A stretch of 6,378 nt of DNA from Chitinophagaceae bacterium (GTDB lineage Bacteria; Bacteroidota; Bacteroidia; Chitinophagales; Chitinophagaceae), in the NCBI GenBank assembly GCA_025455205.1, contig JALOMZ010000129.1:1-6378 (forward strand). Reading direction: 5' to 3'. The translations under genes were made by a program, and so were the position numbers. Shown piece after piece: positions 1 through 6,219 of the stretch. Within the stretch, counting starts at the first letter, position 1; every line of letters begins with the position of its first letter. A model generated the notes under the pieces. That model was not told where the DNA came from. It was given only the letters and a program-made list of their open reading frames with translations, and ran no database searches.

Positions 1-921
1 GCCTTTCCGGCACAGCATCAGGCGGTATATCACTATGCGGAAGACCCGCTGGAATACATTACCTGGCGCCGGCTCCCTCGTCATGCGCATAAGGGCATGC
101 GGGGCCATGCGTTGCTGGGCATGGGCAGCGCCACTATGATGGGCGCGGCCGTGCTGGCCACACAGGCCGCTCTGCGCAGCGGCGCTGGACTGGTTACCGT
201 AGCCACCGACGCGGCCGGCTGGCCCGTGCTCCAAACCGCGGCACCTGAAGCTATGTGTGGGGCAAGGGGCGCACTCACCAATGAATCATTTCAGTCACAA
301 AAACGTATTGACGCCATTGGGGTAGGATGTGGCTGGCTGGCCGATGAAGAGCATATGCAACAACTGGCCTGGCTGCTGGCGCAGTCAGACCTGCCATTGC
401 TGGTGGATGCCACCGCCCTGGGCCTGCTGGCACAGATGCCGCAGGCGCTGGCTGCTGCCCTGCGGCCGGAAAGGCTGGTGCTTACACCCCATGTGGGGGA
501 ATTTGACAGGCTGTTCGGCCACTCGGCCAATCATTTTGAAAGGCTGGAAAAAGCCCGGACCCTTGCCCGGCAATATCAGTGCACCCTGGTGCTGAAAGGG
601 GCTTTCACCCGCACCATCACGCCCGAAGGAAAAGTGTATTTCAACAGCACCGGCAATCCCGGCATGGCCAAAGGAGGCAGCGGCGATGTGCTGAGTGGCC
701 TCATTACCGGTTTGATGGCCCGGGGTTTGGCAGCGCCGGAAGCGGCCCTGCTGGGGGTTTGGCTGCATGGGCATGCCGGCGACCTGGCTGCGCAGGCAGA
801 TACCCCGGAAGGCATGACGGCCGGCAGCATCATCCGATGCCTGCCCCGGGCCTGGGCAGCCCTGGAAGGATTGGTTATACCCGGTGATGATCGGCGCGCC
901 AGTTCACTACCCGCTTCTTGA
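1..921 (+). CDS. nnrD: ADP/ATP-dependent NAD(P)H-hydrate dehydratase domain (YjeF C-terminal type), 5' partial
   Basis: The frame is open from base 1, so the gene begins outside the window; 306 residues are visible. The enzyme family dehydrates S-NAD(P)HX, a damaged hydrated form of NAD(P)H, back to NAD(P)H in the cytosol. Visible signatures are HKGMRGHALLGMGS at the domain entry (about residues 30-43), AALRSGAGLVTVA (56-68), VDATAL (135-140), LTPHVGEFDRLFG (161-173) and the nucleotide-binding and catalytic motif GNPGMAKGGSGDVLSG (218-233). The roughly 25 residues before HKG look like the linker that joins the NnrE epimerase domain to NnrD in bifunctional Nnr proteins, so an upstream epimerase half is likely but not seen. 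The last 15 or so residues lie beyond the usual domain end and are encoded opposite the 3' end of the next gene. Confidence 0.95.
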   Translation, partial: AFPAQHQAVYHYAEDPLEYITWRRLPRHAHKGMRGHALLGMGSATMMGAAVLATQAALRSGAGLVTVATDAAGWPVLQTAAPEAMCGARGALTNESFQSQKRIDAIGVGCGWLADEEHMQQLAWLLAQSDLPLLVDATALGLLAQMPQALAAALRPERLVLTPHVGEFDRLFGHSANHFERLEKARTLARQYQCTLVLKGAFTRTITPEGKVYFNSTGNPGMAKGGSGDVLSGLITGLMARGLAAPEAALLGVWLHGHAGDLAAQADTPEGMTAGSIIRCLPRAWAALEGLVIPGDDRRASSLPAS

Positions 922-1312
922 TATCATCTCCGCTCAGCTTTTCTGCCAAGGCCTTTTGGGCCAGGGCAGGCAATTCAGCATCGCTGGCAAAGCGCAGGGC
1001 AATGATCTGCCCCATGCGCAGGCCGGCCGGCAGGGGCTTGCCGGTGAGTATATAATGGCGGAAGTTCTCCTCGGCCCGTATGGCCCGGTCCTGGGCGCGC
1101 AGGGCAAAGGAGCGGCAGAACCAGAAGAGTCCGGCCAGGGCTACCGAAACAAAAAAGGAGAAGATGGCCTCCACGTTCCGCTCCGCGGGATTCATCAGCT
1201 TTTCCACCAGAATTACGGTGCTGATGATGATACAGCTCAGAATCACCAGGGAAAGCACATAATGAAAACCGGGCACCATGCGCCGGTGGTTGGCATATTG
1301 TTGGGGTTGCAT
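875..1312 (-). CDS. DUF6526 family two-helix membrane protein
   Basis: This 145-residue protein starts MQPQQYANHRRMVPGFHYVL, the form of opening I associate with the DUF6526 family of Bacteroidota. Two hydrophobic segments follow (about residues 17-37 and 48-66), so it is probably an inner-membrane protein with a conserved soluble tail. The tail contains LRAQDRAIRAEE (71-82), GQIIALRFASDAELPAL (101-117) and an end reading IKKRVVNWRADHHRV, all family-like. No catalytic residues can be named and the function is unknown; homologues are sometimes loosely labelled transporter permeases, which the sequence does not support. The ATG at 1312 is chosen because the conserved motif starts there. It lies 73 bases downstream of dacB on the same strand with no terminator seen between them, so cotranscription is possible. 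Its 3' end overlaps the convergent nnrD by 47 bases. Confidence 0.85.
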   Translation of the reverse strand: MQPQQYANHRRMVPGFHYVLSLVILSCIIISTVILVEKLMNPAERNVEAIFSFFVSVALAGLFWFCRSFALRAQDRAIRAEENFRHYILTGKPLPAGLRMGQIIALRFASDAELPALAQKALAEKLSGDDIKKRVVNWRADHHRV

Positions 1313-1385
1313 ATCAATAGCTTGATTAAGGCCCGCAATCTAATGGTTTTGGCAATCAAAGTGAACGGGCAAACAGCATATCCCT

Positions 1386-2813
1386 CTATCGGTATTGGGT
1401 TACCACATCCAGCAGCTGCCACATTTTCTGTACCACGGCATTGGCCGACCCGGAATAGTTGTTCACCAGCAGGGCAAAGCTGTAGTTGCGGCCCTGTTTG
1501 TCGGTCAGGTACCCGGCGTAGCCTTTGGCGCCGGCAATGGTGCCGCTCTTCATCTTGATGTTGTGTATGAGGGGCAGGCCCTCGTAATAAGCTTTGAACC
1601 AGGGCTGATTGCGCGCAAATTGCAATACCTGCACCAATGCATTGGCCGTTACCCTGTTCTGCGGCGACAGGCCGCTGCCATCCAGCACTTTCAGGGCATT
1701 GCGGTCTATGCCCTTTGATTCCCAAAAATCGCGGATCAGCTGGCTGGCCACTTCGGTATCGCCTTCCTTGCCGGCCTGCACCGCCAGGGTTTTGGCCAGT
1801 GCTTCGCCGTAGAGGTTGATGCTTTTTTGCAGGAACCAGTAGATCACAGAATCCAGCGTGACCGACTGGTAGGTGGCGAGGGTGCCGCTGGCCGCAGGCA
1901 TGGGTTGATTGTTGATGGCAAAATAGACGGCGGGCCGGGCTGAGCCGTCGATGCTGATGCCCTTATCCACCAGGTATTGTCCAAGGGCGGTGAGCAGGGC
2001 CGCCTCCCCAAAGGGAATGGCGCCACTGATGGTGAAGGGCTTGCCGGTTTTGCCCAGGCTGCCGGTGGCATAGGCCATGGAGGAATAGGGCGGGGCATAG
2101 ATCACGCTGTTGTCGCCGGAGCCTGCCGCCCCCAGCTGCACAAAGCTGTGGAAGTTGGCGATGCCCGGGTTGGGGTCTGTTTTCAGCACCGGCAATGCCC
2201 GGCTGAATTTGCCACTGGCATCGAAGCTCACATCGTACTGGTTTTCGTGGTAGTTGAGCGCCCAGGAGCCGGCCCCATAGTAATTGCCAATGTCGTCGTA
2301 GATCCAGCCACCGGGCACAGGCCGCACAGAGAAGCGGGGATTGCTGCCCACCAGGTGGCCCGCAATGCGGGTGATGCCCCTGGCCTGCAGGGCCTGCCAT
2401 ACCTGCCAGAAGAATGCGGTATCTGGCTGGGAAGGATAGCGCCAGCTGCCAAGGGTGGGGTCGCCGCTGCCATGCACCAGCAGGTCGCCCTGCAGCACGC
2501 CGCCTGAAAGGGTGCCGCTGTAGGAGACCGTGGTGTTATACCGGAAGCCGGCACCCAGTTTTTCCAGGGCCGCCGCCGCCGTCACAATTTTCTGCGTGCT
2601 GGCCGGAGCCAGCCCTGCCTGGCCCTGGTGGGCAAAGACCGTATTGCCCGCTTCATCTTGCACCACAAATCCAGTGATGGCGTATTTCATTTGCTCGTCG
2701 GCCTGAAAGCGGCGGAAAGCCTGCTGGAGGCTGGCCTGGAGCGACTGGGCAGCAGACTGCCTTGCAGAGAGGAGCAGACAAAGGGCAACAATCAGTGAAC
2801 GGGAAGTTGGCAT
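1386..2813 (-). CDS. dacB: D-alanyl-D-alanine carboxypeptidase/endopeptidase, PBP4 type
   Basis: A class C low-molecular-weight penicillin-binding protein (peptidase family S13) that trims peptidoglycan stem peptides and cross-links in the periplasm. From the ATG at 2813 it has 475 residues. A signal peptide runs from MPTSRSLIVALCLLLSA to about QSAA (residue 22). Active-site motifs are STQK (nucleophile S72, K75), SIN (331-333) and KSGT (422-425, the KTG box). About 255 residues separate SxxK from SxN, the large insertion typical of PBP4. DGSGLSPQNRVTA (378-390) and GDLLVHGSGDPTL are further family hallmarks. The frame stays open to ATGs at 2834 and 2885. The 2885 start would bury the signal peptide. 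The 2834 start (MLKKLYP...) also gives a good signal peptide, but its AUG sits in a 14-bp palindrome, while 2813 follows an A-rich stretch. The start is therefore uncertain; the identity is not. Confidence 0.95.
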   Translation of the reverse strand: MPTSRSLIVALCLLLSARQSAAQSLQASLQQAFRRFQADEQMKYAITGFVVQDEAGNTVFAHQGQAGLAPASTQKIVTAAAALEKLGAGFRYNTTVSYSGTLSGGVLQGDLLVHGSGDPTLGSWRYPSQPDTAFFWQVWQALQARGITRIAGHLVGSNPRFSVRPVPGGWIYDDIGNYYGAGSWALNYHENQYDVSFDASGKFSRALPVLKTDPNPGIANFHSFVQLGAAGSGDNSVIYAPPYSSMAYATGSLGKTGKPFTISGAIPFGEAALLTALGQYLVDKGISIDGSARPAVYFAINNQPMPAASGTLATYQSVTLDSVIYWFLQKSINLYGEALAKTLAVQAGKEGDTEVASQLIRDFWESKGIDRNALKVLDGSGLSPQNRVTANALVQVLQFARNQPWFKAYYEGLPLIHNIKMKSGTIAGAKGYAGYLTDKQGRNYSFALLVNNYSGSANAVVQKMWQLLDVVTQYR

Positions 2814-2832
2814 GGGGTACAATTTTTTGAGC

Positions 2833-2864
2833 ATTGGATGCGAATTAAGCAATTCGCATCCAAT
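2833..2864. promoter_or_regulatory. Perfect 14-bp palindrome upstream of dacB
   Basis: ATTGGATGCGAATT (2833-2846) and its exact reverse complement (2851-2864) flank the four bases AAGC. No T-run follows on either strand, so it is not a standard terminator. It lies 19 bases upstream of the chosen dacB start and covers part of the alternative ATG at 2834. It could be an operator for a dimeric regulator or an RNA hairpin in the dacB leader. The role is inference; the symmetry is read directly. Confidence 0.6.
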
Positions 2865-2894
2865 TGCCTGACACAGGAACGTCATAATCTGGTG

Positions 2895-2902
2895 CTAACG
2901 TA
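2895..2902 (-). promoter_or_regulatory. Possible -7 box for dacB
   Basis: Read on the minus strand this is TACGTTAG, one mismatch from the Bacteroidota -7 consensus TAnnTTTG. It would place the transcript start near 2888, giving a leader of about 75 bases that contains the palindrome. No convincing -33 element is seen, so this is weak. Confidence 0.2.
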
Positions 2903-2947
2903 CAGCAGCGGCCGGCTCCGGCATGCAGAATGTTGCGCACCACCTGC

Positions 2948-2955
2948 TACCTTCG
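2948..2955 (+). promoter_or_regulatory. Possible -7 box for cinA
   Basis: TACCTTCG matches the Bacteroidota -7 consensus TAnnTTTG with one mismatch and lies 27 bases before the cinA ATG, a typical leader length. The nearest TTG (2933-2935) is closer than the usual 19-20 base spacing, so the -33 element is not supported. Confidence 0.35.
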
Positions 2956-2982
2956 CTTTTTCACAGGAATATTTGAACGGGT

Positions 2983-4245
2983 ATGGAGAAAGTGTATGCA
3001 ACCCTCATCACCATTGGCGATGAATTGCTGATTGGTCAGGTGATAGATACCAACAGTGCCTGGATGGCGCAGGCACTCAATGAAGCGGGCATTCTGGTGC
3101 GGCAGCGCATCAGTGTGGGCGACATGGCCCCCGACATCGTTCATGCCCTGGAGGAAGGGGCGGCTGGCTCACAGGTGGTGCTGATCACGGGTGGCCTGGG
3201 GCCCACGGCCGATGATATCACCAAGCCCGTGCTCTGCGAATACTTCGGTGGCAAACTGGTGGTGGATGCTGGGGCACTGAACAATGTAAAGGAGATCTTT
3301 GCGCGCCTCAACCGGCCGCTCATTGAACGCAACCTGAAGCAGGCCGAAGTGCCCGATGTGTGCACCGTTATCCAGAACAGCCGCGGCACCGCCCCGGGTA
3401 TGTGGTTTGAAAAGGATGGGGTGGTCTTTGTTAGCATGCCGGGCGTTCCGCATGAGATGAAAGGCATGATGACCCACCATGTGCTGCCTGCCCTGCAGGA
3501 GCGTTTTGCCCTGCCGGCCATTGTGCACCGCACGCTGCTGACTGCCGGCGTGGGCGAGAGTTTTCTGGCCGACATGATACAGGATTGGGAACAGGCCCTG
3601 CCTGCGCACCTGAAACTGGCCTATCTGCCCAACTACGGCATGGTGCGCTTGCGCATCAGTGCCGTGGGGCAAAACAAGCCGGCCCTGGAGGAAGAAGTGG
3701 AGCTGCAATTCAGGCAACTTCAGCAGCTGGTGGCAAATTACCTGGTGACGAACAAGGACGAACCCATGGAAAAAGTGGTGGGGCGCATGCTGCTGGAGCG
3801 GAAAGCCACCATGAGCACGGCTGAGAGCTGCACAGGCGGATACATTGCCCATATCATTACCAGCCATGCAGGTTCATCAGAATACTTCCTGGGGTCGGTG
3901 GTGAGTTATGACAACAGGGTAAAAGAAGGGCTGCTGGGTGTGGATGCCGGTACCCTTGCAACGCATGGCGCCGTAAGCGAAGCCGTGGTGCAGCAGATGG
4001 TGCAGGGTGTGCTGGCGGCCACCGGTACCGACTATGCGGTGGCGGTGAGCGGTATCATGGGACCCGGCGGTGGCAGCAACGAAAAGCCGGTGGGTACCGT
4101 ATGGATGGCGGCCGGCAGCCGGAATAAGACCATCACACAGCATATGCATTTTCGCTTCGACCGTCGCCGCAATACAGAACTCACGGCCACTCATGCCCTC
4201 AACCTGCTGCGCCGGCTGATTCTGGAAGAGTCGCCCACTGCCTGA
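2983..4245 (+). CDS. cinA: CinA-family protein with MoaB-like and PncC (NMN amidohydrolase) domains
   Basis: This 420-residue, full-length two-domain CinA has the usual length for the family. The N-terminal MoaB/MogA-like domain (about 1-170) begins ATLITIGDELLIGQVIDTNS and carries TGGLGPTADDIT (69-80) and VSMPGVPHEMKGMM (150-163); in studied homologues this half hydrolyses ADP-ribose or related nucleotides. After a linker, the PncC domain (about 260-415) carries STAESCTGG with the expected nucleophile S282, VVSYDNRVKEGLLG with Y309 and K314, and VSGIMGPGGGSNEKPVGTVW (355-374). PncC deamidates nicotinamide mononucleotide to nicotinate mononucleotide in pyridine-nucleotide recycling. The historical competence/damage-inducible name need not mean a role in transformation here. 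The ATG at 2983 starts exactly at the conserved N-terminus. It is divergent from dacB and lies 56 bases before the ureohydrolase gene. Confidence 0.97.
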   Translation: MEKVYATLITIGDELLIGQVIDTNSAWMAQALNEAGILVRQRISVGDMAPDIVHALEEGAAGSQVVLITGGLGPTADDITKPVLCEYFGGKLVVDAGALNNVKEIFARLNRPLIERNLKQAEVPDVCTVIQNSRGTAPGMWFEKDGVVFVSMPGVPHEMKGMMTHHVLPALQERFALPAIVHRTLLTAGVGESFLADMIQDWEQALPAHLKLAYLPNYGMVRLRISAVGQNKPALEEEVELQFRQLQQLVANYLVTNKDEPMEKVVGRMLLERKATMSTAESCTGGYIAHIITSHAGSSEYFLGSVVSYDNRVKEGLLGVDAGTLATHGAVSEAVVQQMVQGVLAATGTDYAVAVSGIMGPGGGSNEKPVGTVWMAAGSRNKTITQHMHFRFDRRRNTELTATHALNLLRRLILEESPTA

Positions 4246-4271
4246 TCAGGGCATATTGCGTTATCTTCAGG

Positions 4272-4298
4272 CTGGCGAATCTTAACCATTCGCACCAG
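4272..4298. promoter_or_regulatory. Inverted repeat in the leader of the ureohydrolase gene
   Basis: CTGGCGAAT (4272-4280) pairs with the sequence at 4288-4298 to make nine base pairs around a 7-base loop, with a two-base bulge (AC at 4294-4295). The unbroken core is GCGAAT-N7-ATTCGC. It ends three bases before the ATG at 4302, so an RNA hairpin or bound protein here could hinder initiation. The same half-sites occur in the palindrome upstream of dacB. The role is inferred only. Confidence 0.35.
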
Positions 4299-4301
4299 AT
4301 A

Positions 4302-5099
4302 ATGATGGTCAACCTGCTGGGCATACCCTTTGATGCCAATTCCTCTTTCCTGCGCGGGCCTGCCGGGGCGCCGGCCCGCATCCGCCAGATGGATACCGAC
4401 GGCTCTGCCAACCGCTTTGCCGAAAATGGCCTGGAAATAGTGCCGGGCCTGAACTATACCGACCAGGGCGACCTGCCCCTGGGCAGCGAGGATCCGGCCA
4501 CGGCCTTCCAGCAAATCCGGCAGGGTGTGTTGCACCACCTGCACAGCGGCCGCAAACTGCTTTGCCTGGGCGGCGACCATTCTGTATCCTATCCCATCAT
4601 TGATGCCCATACCGATCTGTACAACGATCTGCACGTGCTGCATTTTGATGCGCATGCTGATCTGTATGATGATTTTGAGGGTAATCCCTTTTCGCACGCC
4701 TCGCCCTTTGCACGCCTGATGGAAAGGGGCCGGGTGCAATCATTGGTGCAGGTGGGCATCCGCACCCTCACGCAGCACCAGCGCCAACAGGCCGAACGGT
4801 TTGGTGTGCGGATCATTGAAATGAAGGACCTGCATGTTGACTTTCTGCAGCAGCTGCCTTCGCCCTTGTATATCTCGCTGGATATTGATGTGCTTGATCC
4901 TGCCTTCGCCCCCGGCGTGTCGCACCACGAACCGGGCGGCATGAGCACCCGCCAGTTGCTGCATATGCTGCAACATATTAAAGCCCATGTGATAGGGGCT
5001 GATATGGTAGAGTACAATCCTCAGCGGGATCTCAATAACATGACGGCCATGGTGGGCTACAAACTCATGAAGGAGTTGATGGCCCTGATGCTGGCATAA
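4302..5099 (+). CDS. Ureohydrolase family protein (agmatinase or arginase), plant-arginase-like branch
   Basis: A 265-residue dinuclear-manganese ureohydrolase, predicted to split urea from a guanidino substrate in the cytosol. Expected metal ligands are present: H93 in GGDHS, D116, H118 and D120 in DAHADLYD, and D194 and D196 in SLDIDVLDPAFAPG. H132 in FEGNPFSHASPFARLME lies where the family has its catalytic histidine. The combination of FEGN..SHAS.FARIME-like, LVQVGIRTL, GVSHHEPGG (205-213) and EYNPQRD (237-243) closely recalls the plant arginase/agmatinase-like group as I remember it. Substrate cannot be fixed from this: agmatine (to putrescine) fits the convergent aguA-aguB genes, while arginine (to ornithine) fits the plant resemblance. 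ATGs at 4302 and 4305 are adjacent and either may be used. It lies 56 bases after cinA and is followed at once by a terminator. Confidence 0.9.
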   Translation: MMVNLLGIPFDANSSFLRGPAGAPARIRQMDTDGSANRFAENGLEIVPGLNYTDQGDLPLGSEDPATAFQQIRQGVLHHLHSGRKLLCLGGDHSVSYPIIDAHTDLYNDLHVLHFDAHADLYDDFEGNPFSHASPFARLMERGRVQSLVQVGIRTLTQHQRQQAERFGVRIIEMKDLHVDFLQQLPSPLYISLDIDVLDPAFAPGVSHHEPGGMSTRQLLHMLQHIKAHVIGADMVEYNPQRDLNNMTAMVGYKLMKELMALMLA

Positions 5100-5141
5100 A
5101 AAAGACCCCTGCAGTAATACTGCAGGGGCGTTATTTTCTTG
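5099..5141. terminator. Bidirectional Rho-independent terminator
   Basis: CCCCTGCAG (5106-5114) and CTGCAGGGG (5120-5128) form a perfect 9-bp GC-rich stem with loop TAATA. To the left an A-run (about 5097-5103) becomes TCTTTTTT when read on the minus strand, a strong U-tract for transcripts from aguA. To the right, GTTATTTTCTT is a looser U-tract for the plus-strand ureohydrolase gene. The position between two convergent genes, seven bases after one stop and 35 after the other, fits a shared terminator. Confidence 0.9.
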
Positions 5142-5163
5142 CTTTTCCCTTTTGCTTTCCGAT

Positions 5164-6168
5164 TTATGGCAGCGCGGGCTCCTGCTGGCTGAGGCAGTGG
5201 AAGCTGCCCAGTCCCCAGATGATATCGGTGGAATCAATGCCCACCACTTCGCGCTCCGGATGGGCCTGCTGGATGATCTGCATGGCCAGGTCGTCTTTAC
5301 GGCAACGGAAGGTGGGCACTATCACGTATTTGTTGCTGATGTAATAGTTGGCATAGGATGCCGGCAAACGCTGGTCTTCCCAGAACACTTCGTCGGGCAT
5401 GGGCAGCTCAATGATATTGAGCTGCTTGCCGTTCAACAGGCGCATTTGTTTCAGCTGTTGCAGGTTATGCGCCAGCAGGTGGTGATTGTCGTCGTGCGGA
5501 TTCTCTTCCACCACGGTGATCACGGTGTCTTCATTCACAAAGCGAACCGTATCGTCGATATGCCCGTCGGTGTCATCACCCACAATGCCTTCATCTACCC
5601 ACAGCACCTGCTCCTGGCCATAGAAATCGCAGAGGAATTGTTCGATCTGTGCCTGGTTGAGGTGCGGGTTGCGGTTCTCATTCAGCAGGCAGGCGGTGGA
5701 GGTGATGATGGTGCCGGCGCCATTGAATTCCACAGAGCCGCCTTCCATCACAATGCCGGGATGGAATACTTCATACCCATAATGCCTGCCAATGAGCGTG
5801 GGAATCACATCATCGAGGTCGTACGGCGGATACTTGCCGCCCCAGGCGTTATAGCCCCAGTCCACCACTGCTTTTTTCCTTTCGGTACGGTGCAGCAGGA
5901 AAGCCGGGCCGTGGTCGCGGCACCAGGCGTCGTTGGTGGGGTGGAAGAAGAATTCCACCTGCGCCATGTTTACGCCGGCTGCTTCCAGGTGGCCGGTGGC
6001 AAAAGCTTTCATGGCTTCGTCGGCCACGTTGATGCGCACTTTCTCACTTTGTGCCAGGTATTTGATGAACTGGCTATAAGGGGCATAGATGGTATCGATC
6101 TTGCCGGGCCAGCTGGCTTCCTTGTGCGGCCAGCTCAGCCAGATCGAACTGATTGAACAGATGTACAC
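5164..6168 (-). CDS. aguA: Agmatine deiminase, apparently with a replaced N-terminus
   Basis: A member of the peptidyl-arginine-deiminase-like family that converts agmatine to N-carbamoylputrescine and ammonia. From the GTG at 6168 it has 334 residues. Family motifs are WLSWPHKEASWPGK (10-23), NDAWCRDHGP (79-88), EGGSVEFNGAGT (142-153), DDTDGHIDDTVRF (198-210, catalytic-type H203) and GLGSFHCLSQQEPAL with the expected nucleophile C325. The catalytic core is thus intact. The N-terminus is odd: family members normally have PAEWxPH just before W-L-x-W-P, but here the first nine residues are encoded by an arm of the palindromic repeat and no PAEW motif occurs. The frame closes at a TGA at 6181-6183, GTG is the only usual start codon before the first conserved motif, and the next ATG is about residue 53. 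The gene is therefore 5'-altered; it may be active with a new start, or impaired. It lies downstream of aguB on the same strand, probably one operon. Confidence 0.9.
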   Translation of the reverse strand: MYICSISSIWLSWPHKEASWPGKIDTIYAPYSQFIKYLAQSEKVRINVADEAMKAFATGHLEAAGVNMAQVEFFFHPTNDAWCRDHGPAFLLHRTERKKAVVDWGYNAWGGKYPPYDLDDVIPTLIGRHYGYEVFHPGIVMEGGSVEFNGAGTIITSTACLLNENRNPHLNQAQIEQFLCDFYGQEQVLWVDEGIVGDDTDGHIDDTVRFVNEDTVITVVEENPHDDNHHLLAHNLQQLKQMRLLNGKQLNIIELPMPDEVFWEDQRLPASYANYYISNKYVIVPTFRCRKDDLAMQIIQQAHPEREVVGIDSTDIIWGLGSFHCLSQQEPALP

Positions 6169-6212
6169 AGATAAAAAGGATCAGTGAAAATCTGTTTCAT
6201 CTGTGGCATCTG
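6140..6212. repeat. Palindromic element of phased CAGAT / ATCTG pentamers
   Basis: Four pentamers CAGAT, CTGAT, CAGAT, CAGAT start at 6140, 6149, 6158 and 6168. After a 7-base centre (6173-6179) come ATCAG, ATCTG, ATCTG, ATCTG starting at 6180, 6190, 6199 and 6208. The spacings are 9-9-10 and then 10-9-9, mirror-symmetric. The 33-base arms match as reverse complements at 24 positions, with mismatches mostly in the linkers. It fills nearly the whole space between the aguB stop and the first conserved aguA codons. It resembles small intergenic repeats I recall from Bacteroidota genomes, but I cannot name the family. There is no internal gene, so if mobile it would need help in trans. Confidence 0.8.
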
Positions 6213-6219
6213 TGTGCCA

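Noticed and set aside
884..2507. Long plus-strand frames at 884-1558 and 1977-2507
   Set aside because: They lie antisense to DUF6526 and dacB, cross gene borders without regard to function and show no family motifs.
2833..2864. Rho-independent terminator at the palindrome
   Set aside because: The stem is AT-rich at its core and neither strand has a T-run directly after it; the nearby T-run at 2823-2828 lies on the wrong side for plus-strand transcription.
2902..2926. GC-rich GCCGG/CCGGC inverted repeat in the dacB-cinA gap
   Set aside because: Five base pairs with a two-base loop is too small to separate from chance in GC-rich DNA.
5152..6156. A 334-codon open frame on the plus strand running antisense through almost all of aguA
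   Set aside because: It mirrors aguA, shows no recognisable domain and is rich in His, Gly and Val as expected from the reverse of a GC-rich coding frame. AguA motifs on the other strand are unmistakable.
6140..6212. CRISPR array or simple tandem repeat
   Set aside because: The units are only five bases and reverse orientation at the centre. CRISPR repeats are longer, share one orientation and have spacers of about 30 bases.
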